A DNA stretch of 64,000 bases from Cephalotus follicularis (lineage: Eukaryota; Streptophyta; Magnoliopsida; Oxalidales; Cephalotaceae): the NCBI GenBank assembly GCA_001972305.1, contig BDDD01002679.1, positions 96,945 through 160,944 on the forward strand, read 5' to 3'. Of the stretch, positions 33,375 to 46,474 are shown in pieces. Each line of letters opens with the position of its first letter. Position 1 is the stretch's first letter. The position numbers and the translations under genes were made by a program. A model generated the notes under the pieces. It worked only from the letters and a program-made list of their open reading frames with translations, searched no databases and was not told the DNA's origin.

Positions 33375-35164
33375 TTTGCTTATTTCTTCCTAAGGCTTAG
33401 TTAATATGTTTACATTTCATTACAAATTTCGGGTTTGCATATTGGTGAAGAAGGAATTGAATTCTTATGGGTTTTATGGGTAAGCTCCCCTAAGTATTGT
33501 TGAATAAATTGCTATAGTTATATTCCTATAATTTTTCTGATTTCTTTTGGTTAAACGGTATTAGTTCATGAAATTGAAGTATATTGACATAGATAATTGC
33601 TATTTCATTCTCCAAATTTTCGGGTTCCATAAGAGGTGTGGAGTAATATTTTCTATGATTTTAAAGGATGACAAATGGATGCATTGAATTGAGTTATTGG
33701 ATAATATATATATATACTGCTGCCTATAAGGAACTAAAGTCATATGAATTCAGATTTTTTACCTGACTTTGATCCTATGTTTCTTCTTCATTTTGAATCC
33801 AAAATAGTCAATTTTTGAGTCAAATATGTATCCCTAGATGTCTAGTTTCTAATAAAAGTGGAATCACTCAAAAATATTATGAAATGAAAAAGTTATAGTG
33901 GTTCGAATACACTGAGGTCAAAACTGGACAGATTTTATTTGAGGTTAGAAATGTTACATATAACTCAGTCGTTTGAAAACAAAATGCTTTGGAGACTTTA
34001 TCATTGTTATATGTACATGTGTATAGCATGTTTATATTGGATTATAATGAGCACTTGTGGTTGGTTGGTGTTTAGACGGTTGAATTGAGTTATTGGTTGA
34101 TATTGGCAATTATAGCCGCCATGCCACCGAAATGGCGTTTTTGTCACTTTTTGGACCTAGAGTGGTTGATCGACTTGAAATTTTAATGGTATATCTTAGT
34201 ATAGGTTTAAATATTACCTGAAAATTTTCGTGCTAAACATACTTGATTTGGACTCAAAAGTGCGAAGTTACGCTAAAATCGTTTTGAAAGGGTAATTTTA
34301 TAAAGGAGCTTATAGCTCTGCTTATCCGTTTGAATTGATTTTTAATAAGAAGACTCATAGATATGTTTAAAAATATTTCTGAAAGTTTGGTTTCAAACAG
34401 ATATGATTTTGGGCAAAAATTCTCGTTTTTGCAGTTTTTACGGAAAAATAGTTCAAACCTTAGTTTTTCAAAGTAGCTCATAGCTCCGGTCATCAGTTTG
34501 ACTTTATTTTTCAGTGGTAGACTCTTGGGTAGGAATAAACATCTTTTCCAAAGTTTCAACTCTATTGGATCTTTAAATATGATAAAAGGGTGTTAACTTT
34601 TACTTTTGCAGAAAACTCGTTTAGCAATGACCTTACAAAGGAAACTAAAGCTCAGCTTGTCAGTTTTACTCGATTTTTCAAATGACAGACTATTGTGATT
34701 TTTTAATTATGATCTGGAAAGTTTCACTTTGATACGATTGTTAATGCATAAAGTAGCTCATACGTGCATTCATGCATTGGATATGTATGTATCCAAGTAA
34801 CTTGTATATGCATAGAAAGTATGCTTATTGATATTGTCATGTGATGGTATTGTAGATGCGAATCCTATTTCTGATTCAGAGCATCGTGGGGTTAGTTGGT
34901 GATAGCCGAGTTTAGTAAATCTGTGAGTGGGATATTCCCTTCCTTTATTTTTATTGTCTTTGAGACTCTTGATTCTATATGTGCCCTTTTGTTTGTCATT
35001 ATGATTTGATAGGGATTTGAATCCCACATGTCTTATGTTGAGCTTGTTATTGACTCATATGTGATAGACTCTAGGTGACTAGGTCACCTTCCTACTTTCC
35101 TTTATCTATCAGTGATATAGTACTTGTACTCTGATGCTGGTACTCTGTGACATGTCATATATGA

Positions 35165-35440
35165 TGTATAGCTTAGATCCCATTGCCTATGTGGCTAGGA
35201 TGGCGATCAGATTAGATTAGATCCCGTAGCCTGTGTGGCTAAGATGGTGATTAGATTAGATCTCGTAGCCTGTGTGGCTAGGATGGCTTAGATTACATCC
35301 CTTAGCCTGTGTGGCTGGGATGGCGATTAGATTAGATCCCGTAGCATGTGTAGCTGGGATGGCGATTAGATTAGATCTCGTAGCTTGTGTGGCTGGCGAT
35401 TAGATTAGATCCCGTAGCCTGTGTGGCTGGGATGATGTGT
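35165..35440. repeat. Minisatellite in B2 (unit about 44-50 bases)
   Basis: About six or seven imperfect units of GATTAGATCCCGTAGCCTGTGTGGCTGGGATGGC type. Unit length varies by short internal losses. It lies at the position where B3 carries a different unit (56155-56470). Confidence 0.88.
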
Positions 35441-35797
35441 AGCATGTGCAGTGTGTAGCCTGTGTGGGTGAGATGATGTATAACAGTGCCATGAGATATG
35501 ACGGTGACGTAAGATATTGCACTGGTGCATGTGGATAATGATATGTAAGGATGACGATGTGAGGATGATGATACAACAGAGTAGTATTGCCATTAGACAT
35601 GTAAGAGACATATGTGATAACAGAGTTAGGATGATATACAGTTGTATCAGCATCCCCGAATGTTATATTTTTCTTATGGGCACATACCTCGATTTATTAT
35701 TCTTGATATTTTATTCTACTATGATTTCATTGTGATCTTGTTATACCCAGATGGTATAGTCTATAGTTATGCTTTTCGTTCAGCGGATGACTGGATG

Positions 35798-37654
35798 TGT
35801 CACACCCCTCCCAACCGAGACAGATGTGACAATCACGTGGCAAGTCTCCTTTCAAAAACCTCCACGTGATATCTTAAAACCTGTTTGAAAATTTCATAAA
35901 ACCATCATAAAGTTGAACCTTTTACAAAAACTTGAAAATTTTTCTAACTCTTAAATTTTTACGAAAATCGGACATGTAGTATTCGTTTATCGGACCATGC
36001 CCCCTGTAAAGAAATAGACAGTTTATAAAACACACTCCTGAAGGAGGAATCAGCATGTATAATTGGGCTCAGCCCTCAACAAACCACGATTTAAAGCACT
36101 AAACAAGCATGGGTTGGGCTCCGCCTCAACCCCATTATCAAAGTATGAAAAGTAAATAAATAGAGCTCGACTCTTTAAAAACAAAACCATAAAAGAAAAC
36201 ATTATTTAGAAATATAAGTAAATGCGTAATTTATGTTGATGAAGTAATGTTATGCATGTGATAAAACCCTGGCCATGTGTTGAAACACTGGTAGCATGCC
36301 CCGCTCTCATAGTCCATCCCTTACTGAATTTGACTTAGCAACTGCTCGCATAATCTGATTTTAGCGTAACTTCGCACTTTTTGGTCCAAACAAAGTCTGT
36401 TTGGAACGAAACTTTACATGTAATATTTAAACCTATTATAAGGTCCACCATTAAAATTTCAAGTTAATCAGACAACTCTAGGTTTGAAAAAGTGATTAAA
36501 ACACCATAAATACCCTCAATTTCTTAATCCACAAACTTACTAGCATTTTCAGTCAACTTTAAATCATAACAAAATATCACTACTATTTACCATTACAATT
36601 TACACAATCTCGTCTTCATTCACAAGAACCCAAAAACTAGGAGAAGTACTATGCTATAACAACTTCCATTCTAGTCAGATTTCATCTCTATTCTTCAAAG
36701 AATTCACTTTCTCCATAAAATCCAAAATTTAGAGAATTAATTCAACAACTAATTCACATAACTTCAACTTTCTTAAACCATAATTATCTTCAAAATAACA
36801 ATATTAATCCTCAATATGCATATTCATACAAACCATTTCAGACAGTCCATATCAGTCATGTACGATTCAAAATGAAATTTAAAGCATATGTATATTATAT
36901 TGTACCAGTTAACAGCAGCTTGCGAATTGGAGGACTTGTTGTAGAGCCATTGTACTGCTACCAGCTCAGCAACAATTTCTTCTTGCCAAACCGTCTCCAC
37001 TCACGGCCACGCTCGCTCATTCACTGTAATCGACGATTGCCATTTCCTTCAGCTCTCATTATTGCCCGCACAGCACTCCTAGTGCCAACGGATTTATCAA
37101 AGACCGCACTGGAGAACTGTCGAGCTATTGCCGTCTCGCCAGAGCTACAGCTTCTCTGTCTTCATCTATAACGACCATGGTGGTGGAACAACGATGCTGA
37201 AAAATGATGCTTCAAGCGTCGGCGTCCATGGAGGAGGAAGGAAGAAGACGACAGAAAGGAAGAAGGAGGCTTGGGGAACTCACCTTCTCACTTGGTACAA
37301 AAACGGCAAATATGGCGTCGGGCGACAGCAAGACTGCCGCTGTCAATCTCGTTTCTCCGCTTCTCTTCTTTCTCCTTCTCTCTTCCCTACACTGCTCTCC
37401 CTTTCTCTTCACCCGGGCAACTCCTCTCCCACTCTTTGCCTCTCTTGCTTCATCAATGTCACGAGCGCTTAGCGCCCGTGCCTTGCCCTTTTTATTTGAT
37501 GTTTGAAGTGACTGGCATTTTCTAGAAAATGCCCAGCACTTCACACATCCTCTTTTTTTTAAAGATAATAATAATAATAACTATAATAATATACGCTCAC
37601 GTAATTTTTGTATGTCAATCACGTAAAAGTGACACGAGGTGTCACAATATCCCC
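35798..37654 (-). mobile_element. 3' LTR of element 5, internally deleted
   Basis: 1857 bases, minus from TGTGACACCTCGTGTCAC to GGGGTGTGACA. The partner LTR is ~3.4 kb without its nested insertion. The missing ~1.57 kb corresponds to about 39413-40986, and the joint (near 36357) falls at the short shared sequence around CTGATTTT. A donor-like AAG|GTGAGT lies at 37286-37278 (minus). The open frames around 36872-37544 are not supported as genes. Confidence 0.85.
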
Positions 37655-38850
37655 CTCCTTTAAAAATTTTGTCCTCGAAATTTACTCGCATCACATAGGG
37701 AAGAAAATTTGATAACCTTTGCTCATTTCATTCTTACTCTCCCAAGAAGAATTTCTATCACATGATTCCTCTTAAAAGAAATTGACTTTGTCTGTCATAG
37801 ATCTCAACTGAACTTGACTTTGTCTGTCATAGATCTCAACTGATACTTTCTCTCTTTTCAATTATGACAAATCTATGACTAACAAATGTACTAGAGTATC
37901 CAATGTGACTTATATTGTATCAGACCTTAGCAGTGTCCGCGTCGATCATATAATGAAGTTCATCACTACATGCTCCATGCATAAAGCTGACAGGTTGACA
38001 TGTAATGTCCTGCCCCGTCTAACACTATGGACAATTCATCCGAAGATAAGCAAGAGACGTAGAAAACTCTTTACTCAAAGCATCTGTAACCGTGTCTGCA
38101 TTGTGCTGGGGTATTTGTTAGCGTAATCAAAATCTTTAATCATTTCCACCCATCTCTGCTTGTGGTTCAAACCCCTGTCTATAAAGATCTACGTAGGGCC
38201 AACATTCATCCACAATAGATGATGTCTTCTAAACGTAACCCTTATAGGTTAAATCTTTCATTGTACTCCGCTAACATTCTACCAAGTGCTCAAATAGAAA
38301 CGTACTATAATGGTTGCCCAAACTTATTCTAACAATTCATCACAATCAACAATTTGTCGCTACGATACTGTTCTGAAACGTATGAAAGAACTCTAAAATA
38401 GTTCCTCTAATGCATTTAAGATGCTCTGTTCTATACACCGTGCTCTAAAAGCTCATAAAATCTAGAATATCTAGGCTATAGCTCGTTAGAACTCTGGTTC
38501 AAACACATTTATAATTAAAGCAATTGGGAAAGGTATCATCTCGCAGCTAACTCGGCCATTTCCCAAAACGAAAATAACATCCTATAATATCTCCAGTCTT
38601 AGAATCCTTATCCTTACATCTTACTCTAATTCTATATAAGCCGTCTATCTGGTAACCTTAAAAGATCTCACTATCTTTTCCCACATCGGGACCATCTCCT
38701 TGACCACGAGGCATGCTACCGAACACATGGCTCTGATGCAATGCATGATATGCATGAGTTTAAAAACCATTTTCCCTTTTCTTCAAAATCTTGAAAACAT
38801 TTTACTTTAAAAGTATAGAGAATCTAAAACCAATCGCTCTGATACAAAAA
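37655..38850 (-). pseudogene. Remnant interior of element 5 with a trace of RNase H
   Basis: The minus strand begins after the PBS and ends with a purine-rich TTTAAAGGAGGGGGATAT before the 3' LTR. Near 38165-38125 a short stretch reads like the RNase H region around RQRRWVELIKDYD. The rest is too worn to name. Gag, protease, RT and integrase cannot be recognised, so the element could only have moved with enzymes from elsewhere. Confidence 0.6.
38836..38848 (-). other. Primer binding site of element 5
   Basis: The minus strand reads TTTGTATCAGAGCGATTGG after the LTR end. It matches the tRNA-Met site except at its first bases (TGGTATCAGAGC). Confidence 0.75.
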
Positions 38851-41278
38851 TGTCAAACCCGTCCCAGCTGAGAAAGATGTGACAATCACGTGGAAAGCCT
38901 ACTTTCGGAAACCTCCACGTGATATTTTAAAACCTGTTTGAAAATTTCATAAAACCATCATAAAGTTGAAATTTTTACAAAAACATGAAAATTTTTCTAA
39001 CTCTTAAATTTTTACGAAAATCGGGCATGTAGTATCCGTTTATCGGACTATGACCCATGTAAAGAAAAACACAGTTTATAAAACACACTCCCGAAGGAGA
39101 AAACAACATGTATAATTGGGCTCAGCCCTCAAGAAACCACGATTTAAAGCACTAAACAAACATGGGTTGGGCTCTGCCTTAACCCCATTATCAAAGTATG
39201 AAAAGTAAATAAATAGAGTTCGACTCTTTAAAAACAAAACCGTAAAAGAAAACATTATTTAGAAGTATAAGTAAATGCGTAATTTAAATATTGATGAAGT
39301 AATGTTATACATGTGATAAAACCCTGGCCATGTGTTGAAACACTGGTAGCATGCCCTGCTCTCATAGTCCATCCCTTACTGAGTCTGATTTAGCAACTGC
39401 TCGCATAATCTGAAAGGAAAGACTGTGAGGGGGTTAGTCCAAATGACTAAGTGAGTTGGGACAAGTCATTCCTTATTACATCCATGAAGAATCGAATATG
39501 CTGATTGAAAACGATATAGCAAAGATCAAAATATATAAGGCAATAAATAAAGTGAATTGAAGAATATCAACAAGACTCAAATAAAAAGAAACTCATAACT
39601 CAAAAATGAAAGTGTACTGAACAAACCTCAAAACTTAAACCGGTACTACACGAGTATAATAGAATCACAATAAGATTAGTATACATGAATATCAAGACTC
39701 AAAGACATGATCATGAACAATAAATCAAGGTATGTTCCCATAAAGATAATCACAACATCCGAGGATGCTGGTACATCTATCGTCATATCATATCGCCATC
39801 AAATCCATATGTCCATCAATTCACATATGGCCATATCTAATGGCAATACTGAATCTGGCTGCAGCAATAATATACATATAGGCCAATAGGCTACAGGATG
39901 TGTACATAATCCATCATACAGCAGTGCAGAGTGCCTATGGTAAGCAGCACGCACCCCACAACCACCAAGGGCATGCGTGTAAGCGGCACGTGCCCCACCT
40001 TTCATGATGGGTGTACAATTAAGCATATCAATGTCATCCAGCCACACAGGCAAAATATCTTCAGACTAGTAATATGGTCTGTCAAGTGTATGACGGAGTA
40101 GCTCTGCTGCACTCACACTCAGTATACCATCATAGATAATAGTATGTCGTAGATCTAGGTATCGAACCCGGGGGTAGTTCCCACAAAACACCCCATCATA
40201 GACCAATGGGCATGCTAAGAAGAGTTGAGTGTCAAACGTACACCTCACCCTAGACCATTATTACATGTCACAAACCACATAGTACCCAGCATCATAGTAC
40301 AAAAACACGGTAACAATGATGCATACAGAAAAACAAGAAGGTGACCTAGTCACCCAGAGTCTATCACATAACAATCAATAACAAACTCAACATAAAACTT
40401 GTGGGATTCAAATCTGGATCAGATCATCAATAACAAACAAAGGGCACGTATAGAAACAAGAGTCTCAAAGGAAATAAAAACAAAGGAAGGGAATGTCCCA
40501 CTCACTGTATCAATGCTAATAACCCCGCATACTAGTCCCTATATGCTCTAAATCAGCAACAGGATCCGCGTCTCACCGGATGCTGAAAACTTGTTCGACT
40601 ATCGAATTCTCCGTCATGGACTGGTAGCTCCATTATCATTGATGATATCCTTAACTCTGCATGAATACATGCATGAGCTACTTTATGTATTAAGATGTTG
40701 TATCGAAGTGAAACTTTCCAAATCATAATTAAAATATCCCAGAAGTCTGTCATTCTAAAATCGAGTGAAACAGACAAGCTGAGTTCTATTCTCCTTTGTA
40801 AAGTCATTACTAAACGAGTTTTTCGCAAAAACAAAGTTAACACCCTTTTACAATTTTTAAAGATCCAATGGATTTGAAAATTTGTGAAATGTGTTTATTC
40901 CTACCCAAGAGTCTATCACTGAAAAATCAATTCAAACGGATAAGCAGAGCTATAAGTTCCATTGTAAAATCACCGTTTCAAAACGATTTTAGTGTAACTT
41001 CGCACTTTTTAATCCAACCCAAGTCTGTTTGGCACGAAACTTTATAGGTAATATTTAAACCTATTCTAAGGTCTACCATTAAAATTTCAAGTTAATCAGA
41101 CAACTCTAAGATTGAAAAGTGATTAAAACACCATAAATACCCTCAATTTCTTAATCCACAAACTTACTAGCATTTTCAATCAACTTTAAATCATAACAAA
41201 ATATCACTTATATTTACCATTATAATTTACACAATCTCATCTTCATTCACAGTAACCCAAAAATTAGGAGAAGTACTA
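38851..41278 (-). mobile_element. 5' LTR of element 5, part next to the interior
   Basis: It matches 35798 onward with the 1.57 kb that the other LTR lost, including a short repeat block at 39940-40000 (GTAAGCAGCACGCACCCCAC, then GTAAGCGGCACGTGCCCCAC). No coding region is seen. It continues at 43758 beyond the nested solo LTR. Confidence 0.85.
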
Positions 41279-43752
41279 TGTAATACCCCGTATCTTTTTG
41301 GAGATTTAAGAGTTCTTTTTTTTTTAAGTTATATGATATGACGATTTTGTCTTTTTGGGCTTATGTGTAATAATGGATAAGAGAAGGATATGTTAAGCCA
41401 AGGTTTAAGTGAGATTTTTAGAAGTTGGAGGATATAAGTGCAAAGCTTCTGGAGAAAGATTACAACTTCCAAGATGTATAACGGCTTAAGTTGGGATTAG
41501 TGTGGAGATATCTTGAGATTTGGCTATCCTTTCTTCTAGCTTCAGCAGGTTAGAGAGTTTTAGAGGGAGAGAGAGTTATAGTTTTCTTCTTCTTCTTCTC
41601 GTTCTTGCGCCTGGACCAGTAGCAGTTGAAGCTTTCGAAGCGCAGCAGTGGAAGAAGCAGACAAGGTAAAGGAAAGAAGCAGACAAGCCAGAGGAAGAAA
41701 GTAGCAGAAGAGAAGTGACGTTAGCATCCAAGGAAGTAGCAAGAACTTTGAGTGGGACATCCTTTCTTTTAAAGCATTTTATTGTTCATCTTATTTTCTT
41801 GAGATTCCTTCTCCTCAGATTCAGTTGTAAGTAAGTGAGTTTAGATGGGAAGTTGTTTTCCCTAACATCTTATGTTAGCCATTCCTTCATAGTGGAGTGT
41901 TTCCCAGAGAAAAGAAAGATGTTAAGCATCCTTATATCGTTTCATCTTCGGATGAGATAACGTGTACATGTTCACCCCCCTTCTCAACATACCTATTGTC
42001 TATGATGGGTTGTTGAGCGAGTCAGCCCCCGGGTTCCATACCTGGATCTCCTTACATTGTGGCTAGGACAGTGTACATGGTTTGAGCGCAGCTGAGCGCA
42101 TGTGTACAAGCTCCTCCCTCCTCGGCCTATCATCACATGATGAGAAGTTGAGTGAGTCTATCCCCGGGTTCCATACCTGGATCTCCTTGTATTGTTGCTA
42201 GGACAATGTACAGGGTTTGAGTACAGCAGAGTTAAGTTATCAAATATAGTAGTATATAGAGCCTTTTAGTAGGTTTTCTAGAGGAGGACCTTGTCCTCAG
42301 ACTTTTAGTCCCCAGCCCAGTATATCTCAAGTGCTAAGCAGCAAGCCAAGTATAATAGTTCAGATGAGAATAGCAAGTCTAGATGAGAACCATGGGATTC
42401 TCGGCAGGTGAACTGCCGAGCTCAACTCAGGCCACTATAAGTTTGCAAGTATATTATGTAACTAGCAGGCTTCGGCCTAGATCAGCTCAGCTCAAGCCAC
42501 TATAAGTTGGCAACTATACTATGTAATTAGCAAAGCAAGCACAACAGAGAAAAGCCAGTTCCCAGCTTAGTTGTTCTCCTCGGGTGTTTAGCCGAGAAGG
42601 ACCCCAGTTCTTTTTCAGATCACTTTCTTTTAATCAGTTGCATTCTTAAGTTTATTTCAACTTTCATGAACAGTCTAGAATCAGCTAAGCAGAGAAAATA
42701 GTAAGTTTTTTTCAAGTACTTTGAGCTTTTCCTTATTGTATGCCATGAGATATGCTTTGTATACAGTCTTTTCCCCAGTTGGGATAGTTAATCATGCTCA
42801 TGNACGGTAGTCGAGAGCTTTCCTTTGTATATATGAAGATATGTTGTTCTTTTGCCTACCAGGGAAGGAAGTGTATATTATGCCAGGGAACAAATATGTA
42901 ATGATTTGATACTTTTAGGGAACTTTATGGATGTTTTAAGTTTGTAGATGTGTTTATCTTGTGATTTCATGGATATTTCATGTTTTGAGTTTTGCGATCC
43001 CAGGTCAGGCCAGGGAGCTAGAGAGTCCTTGGCTAGCATAGCGGGGATGAGCTAGCGGGGGAGAATAGTTAAGGCCAGGATGGATGTTTTATGTTTATAG
43101 AATTCTACCCAGGGTGGAAGGGTGTCCCCTTGTAAGGTTGGGCCTTTGGAGTATGACCCCGAGAAGGAAGCCCAGGATGGGCATAAGTTTTATGATAGTG
43201 CTTTAAGTTATACTGTGCGTTTTGATGTTAGTATATTTTTGATGTTGAGTTGAGCAGGGGTGCCGGGGGACAAGGTGTGTCCCCAGGGGAGCTTAAGTGA
43301 GCACGTGAGACATGCGTGCATCTCTCCCCGGGTGTTAGGATCTTTACGCTTCAGCCCAGGCCCTCTCCCCGGCTTGTTTTGTTCGCTGGTGTTTAAGTGA
43401 GCAGGTGTGGTGCACGTGGCCCTCTCCCTGGGCATGTTTTGTCTACAGGTTGTTAAGTGATCATGCGAGGAGCACGTAGGTGTTCTCCTTAGGCATAAGT
43501 GATGTGGCGCATTTTGGAGCTTTGGTTATGTAGTGCTGGGGACACAAGTAAGAGAGGAGTTGGATACCCTGCCCCGGTTGCCCCGTTAGCTGCGCGCCCA
43601 GCCCAGTCTTTCTCCTCAGGCTTTTTGCACGATGGGTCCCTGAGGAGTCTTCATATGGCTTCTCGGGCAGTTTTTGTTAGAGAGGGTTGTTGGCAAGGAG
43701 TACCATCCCCGGCAGGACACGTGTCCCGTTAGAGCGGGAAGGGGTCCTGACA
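41279..43752 (+). mobile_element. Solo LTR, TSD TACTA
   Basis: 2474 bases from TGTAATACCCCGTATC to GGGGTCCTGACA, flanked by TACTA at 41274-41278 and 43753-43757. It is not related by eye to other LTRs here. It contains a tandem duplication (42000-42230) and a G+C-rich block with repeated GAGCACGTG-like units (43255-43480). The reference has one undetermined base at 42803. It is the deepest insertion of the nest. No gene is supported. Confidence 0.92.
42000..42235. repeat. Tandem duplication in the 41279-43752 LTR (about 140 bases)
   Basis: GCCCCCGGGTTCCATACCTGGATCTCCTTACATTG recurs as ATCCCCGGGTTCCATACCTG and onwards, each followed by GCTAGGACA(G/A)TGTACA and GGTTTGAG. Confidence 0.85.
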
Positions 43753-43757
43753 TACTA

Positions 43758-44732
43758 TGCTATAACAACGTCCATTCTAATCAGATTTCATCTCTATTCT
43801 TCAAAGAATTCACTTTCTCCATAAACTCCAAAATTTATAGAGTTAAATTAACAACTAATTCACATAACTTCAACTTTCTTAAACCATAATTATCTTCACA
43901 ATAACAATATTAATCCTCAATATGCATATTCATACAAACCATTTCAGACAGTCCATATCAGTCATGTACCATTCAAAACGAAATTCAAAGCATATGTATA
44001 TTATATTGTACCAGTTAACAGCAGCTTGCGAATTGGAGGACTTGTTGCAGAGCCGTTGTACTGCTACCAGCTCAGCAACAATTTCTTCTTGCCAAACCGT
44101 CTCCACTCATGGCCACGCTCGCTCGCTCGCTGTAATCGGCTATTGCCATTTCCTTCAGCTCTCATTATTGCCCGCACAACACTCCTTGTGCCAACGGATT
44201 TATCAAAGGCCGCACTGGGGAAGTGTCGAGCTATTGTCTTCTAGCCAGAGCTCCAGCTTCTCTGTCTTCATCTATAACGACCATGGAGGTGGAACGGTGA
44301 CGCTGAAAAACGAAGCTTCAAGCGTCGGCGTCCATGGAGGAAGAAGGAAGAAGAAGACAAAAAGGAAGAAGGAGGCTTGGGGAACTCACCTTCTCACTTG
44401 GTGCAAAAACGGCGAATATGGCGTCGGGCGACAGCAAGACTGCCGCTGCCAATCTGTTTTCTCCACTTCTCTTCTTTCTCCTTCTCTCTTCCCCGCACTG
44501 CTCTCCCTTTCTCTTCACCCGTGCAACTCCTCTCCCGCTCTTTGCCTCTCTTGCTTCACCCGTGCCTTGTCCTTTTTATTTGATGTTTGAAGTGCCTGGC
44601 GTTTTCTAGAAAACGCCCCGCACTTCACAATTCCTCTTTTTTTTTTAAAGATAATAATAATAATAACTATAATAATATATGCTCACATAATTTTTGTACG
44701 TCAATCACATAAAAGTGACACGGGGTGTCACA
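43758..44732 (-). mobile_element. 5' LTR of element 5, outer part
   Basis: It matches 36650-37654 closely. It contains the promoter side of the LTR: minus-strand A+T-rich CAAATAAAAAGG (TATA-like, near 44583), a purine-rich leader and AAG|GTGAGT (44392-44384). An (ATA)n run lies at 44649-44673. The 222-codon plus-strand frame here runs antisense to this leader and is not supported. Confidence 0.85.
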
Positions 44733-44737
44733 GGATG

Positions 44738-45467
44738 TTTACTTTGTGCTGATAGTCCAGTTTTTAGTTATTGTATTTTCAGTTTCAGTATTGAGCTGTT
44801 AGCTTTCATTATAAAGCCTTGTTCATGACTATGTTCTTTTCATGGATTGATTCTTCTATATTGTGGTCTATATTTCTTTCAGCGCATCCAGTTATTTGCA
44901 TGGATGCCACAGGGAATGACTTGTCTCAACTCACTTAGTATTTGGACTAACCCCCTCACAGTCTTTCTTTCAGATTATGGCGAGTAGTTCCTAAACAGAT
45001 ATATAAATTACATCACTACACCAACATTTAAATTACACATTTACTTATATTTTTAAATAAATGTTTTCTCTTATGGTTTTGTTTTAGAGAACCGAGCTCT
45101 ATATATTTGCTTTTCATGCTTTGATAAAATGGTTGAGGCAGAGCCCAACCCATACATGCTTATTAGTTTAAACTGTGGTTTGTTAAGGGCTGAGCCCAAT
45201 TATACCTGATATTTCCTCCTTCAAGAGTGTGGCCATATAAACTGTGTTTTTTTCACAGGGGGCATAGTCCGATAAACAGATACTACATGCCCGATTATCT
45301 AAAAATTTTAAGAGTTAGAAAAATTTTGAAGTTTTTGGAAAAAGTTCAACTTATACGATATGGCTTTAAGAAGTTTTCAAACGGGTTTCAAGATATCACG
45401 CGGAGGTTTCCGAAAGGAGACTTGCCACGTAATGATCACATCTGTCTCGATTGGGATGGGTGTGACA
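44738..45467 (+). mobile_element. Family B LTR copy B2, last part
   Basis: Continuation of B2 after element 5, ending GGGATGGGTGTGACA. It matches B3 from about 56690 (CTTATAGTCCAG, then GCGCATCC(A/G)GTT) and, at its end, the element 5 LTR end. Confidence 0.82.
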
Positions 45468-46469
45468 ACAACCTTCATCAAACCCGAAATTTTTAAGCAT
45501 AAAATGATAATCTCTAAGTTAATATACTTCCACTTTTCTTAGCACATGCTTACTAACATCCATTCCTCTTCACTCACTAGAAAATCAGAAATTTAAAGAT
45601 AAGAAGAGATTAAAGCATGCTCCAAATTTCTTAATTTATATATTAGAAATCTTGAAGATAACATTGCCTTCTACCATCTCATCTCTAACCCAAATTTTGG
45701 ATGAAATACAAGCATATTAACTAAAATTCTTAACAAGAAGAAGATAATACTTACCTAAATCACTTGGAGATTAGAAGTAGAGTCAATCTCTAGCTTATTC
45801 CCTGAAGATATGGAGAAGAGAGTGAAGGCTTGCTAGAGAAGAAGGCGCCGGGTAGTAAGGAATGAAGATGACGATATTGACTTCCTTTGTAAGCCTTTAA
45901 AATCGTGTAAATTGAAGAATGAAGGGTACCTAGAAGCTTGGAGAAAGAAGTGGAGCATTGGGCCGTTACATGAAGAAAAAGAGTAATTTTTGGATTTAAT
46001 TAAGTGGTAATTTCAGCCATGTTAAAGAAATTGGAGGTTTGGGCCTTATTACAAAAATAACATTACTAGTTAGGCCTTAATCCAAGCATCATTCAACCTT
46101 ATATTAAAATTAAGCTTGGGCCATCCATAAGGATAGAAATTGGGTCATAAAATGATGGTTTGGGCCTTTAACATAGTTAAATTCGGTCACGCTAATATAT
46201 TAAGGTTTTTGGGCCTTAAAATGCATGATTTATGAACTTAAACATACACATAAAAGTTGGCCATGTATAATATAAAGCTTGGGCCTTTAATTACAAGGAA
46301 ACTTACATAATTTGGGCCCTAAAGACATGAAAAATTCGGCCATATCAAATGAATTAAACTTTGGCCTTTAATCCAATGTTTTTAATACACAAACAACTTA
46401 ATAACTTAGTCCATGATAAAATGAACTCTTTGATTAACTATACTCCAAAATATAACACGGGGTGTTACA
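45468..46469 (-). mobile_element. Family B LTR copy B1, 5' start piece
   Basis: The minus strand begins TGTAACACCCCGTGTTATATTTTGG at 46469, next to TSD TTTAG (46470-46474). It runs through repeated GGCCCAA blocks as B2 does near 33000-33130, and carries TTTAG|GTAAGT (45754-45749). It stops where B2 entered. Confidence 0.85.
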
Positions 46470-46474
46470 TTTAG

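Larger units (their letters stand above)
32804..35797 (+). mobile_element. Family B LTR copy B2, first part
   Basis: Plus orientation, from TGTTACACCTCGTGTC. It is related to B1 and B3 but inserted in B1 in opposite orientation; the rest is 44738-45467. It carries a TATA-like TATATTAG (33168), a donor-like AAG|GTAAGC (33366-33374) and a minisatellite (35165-35440). There is no internal region, so it is a solo LTR of about 3.7 kb. Its TSD is not clean (ACACT against ACAAC). No coding region is supported. Confidence 0.82.
35798..44732 (-). mobile_element. Element 5: LTR element with a deleted interior, TSD GGATG
   Basis: GGATG at 35793-35797 and 44733-44737 flank it perfectly. LTRs lie at 35798-37654 and 38851-44732, and the latter holds solo LTR 41279-43752. 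The interior is only ~1.2 kb. It entered B2; without it B2 reads GCGGATGACTGGATG then TTTACTTTG, as B3 does near 56680. Confidence 0.9.

Noticed and set aside
36872..37544. Several overlapping ORFs on both strands
   Set aside because: They arise from the low-complexity GA/CT-rich leader of the same LTR. No domain is seen and frames are not kept between copies.
42803..42803. Undetermined base n
   Set aside because: An assembly ambiguity inside a solo LTR with no biological meaning.
43922..44590. 222-codon plus-strand open frame
   Set aside because: It lies antisense in the LTR leader of element 5. The other LTR copy (36872-37506) breaks the frame, and composition is that of purine-rich leader DNA.
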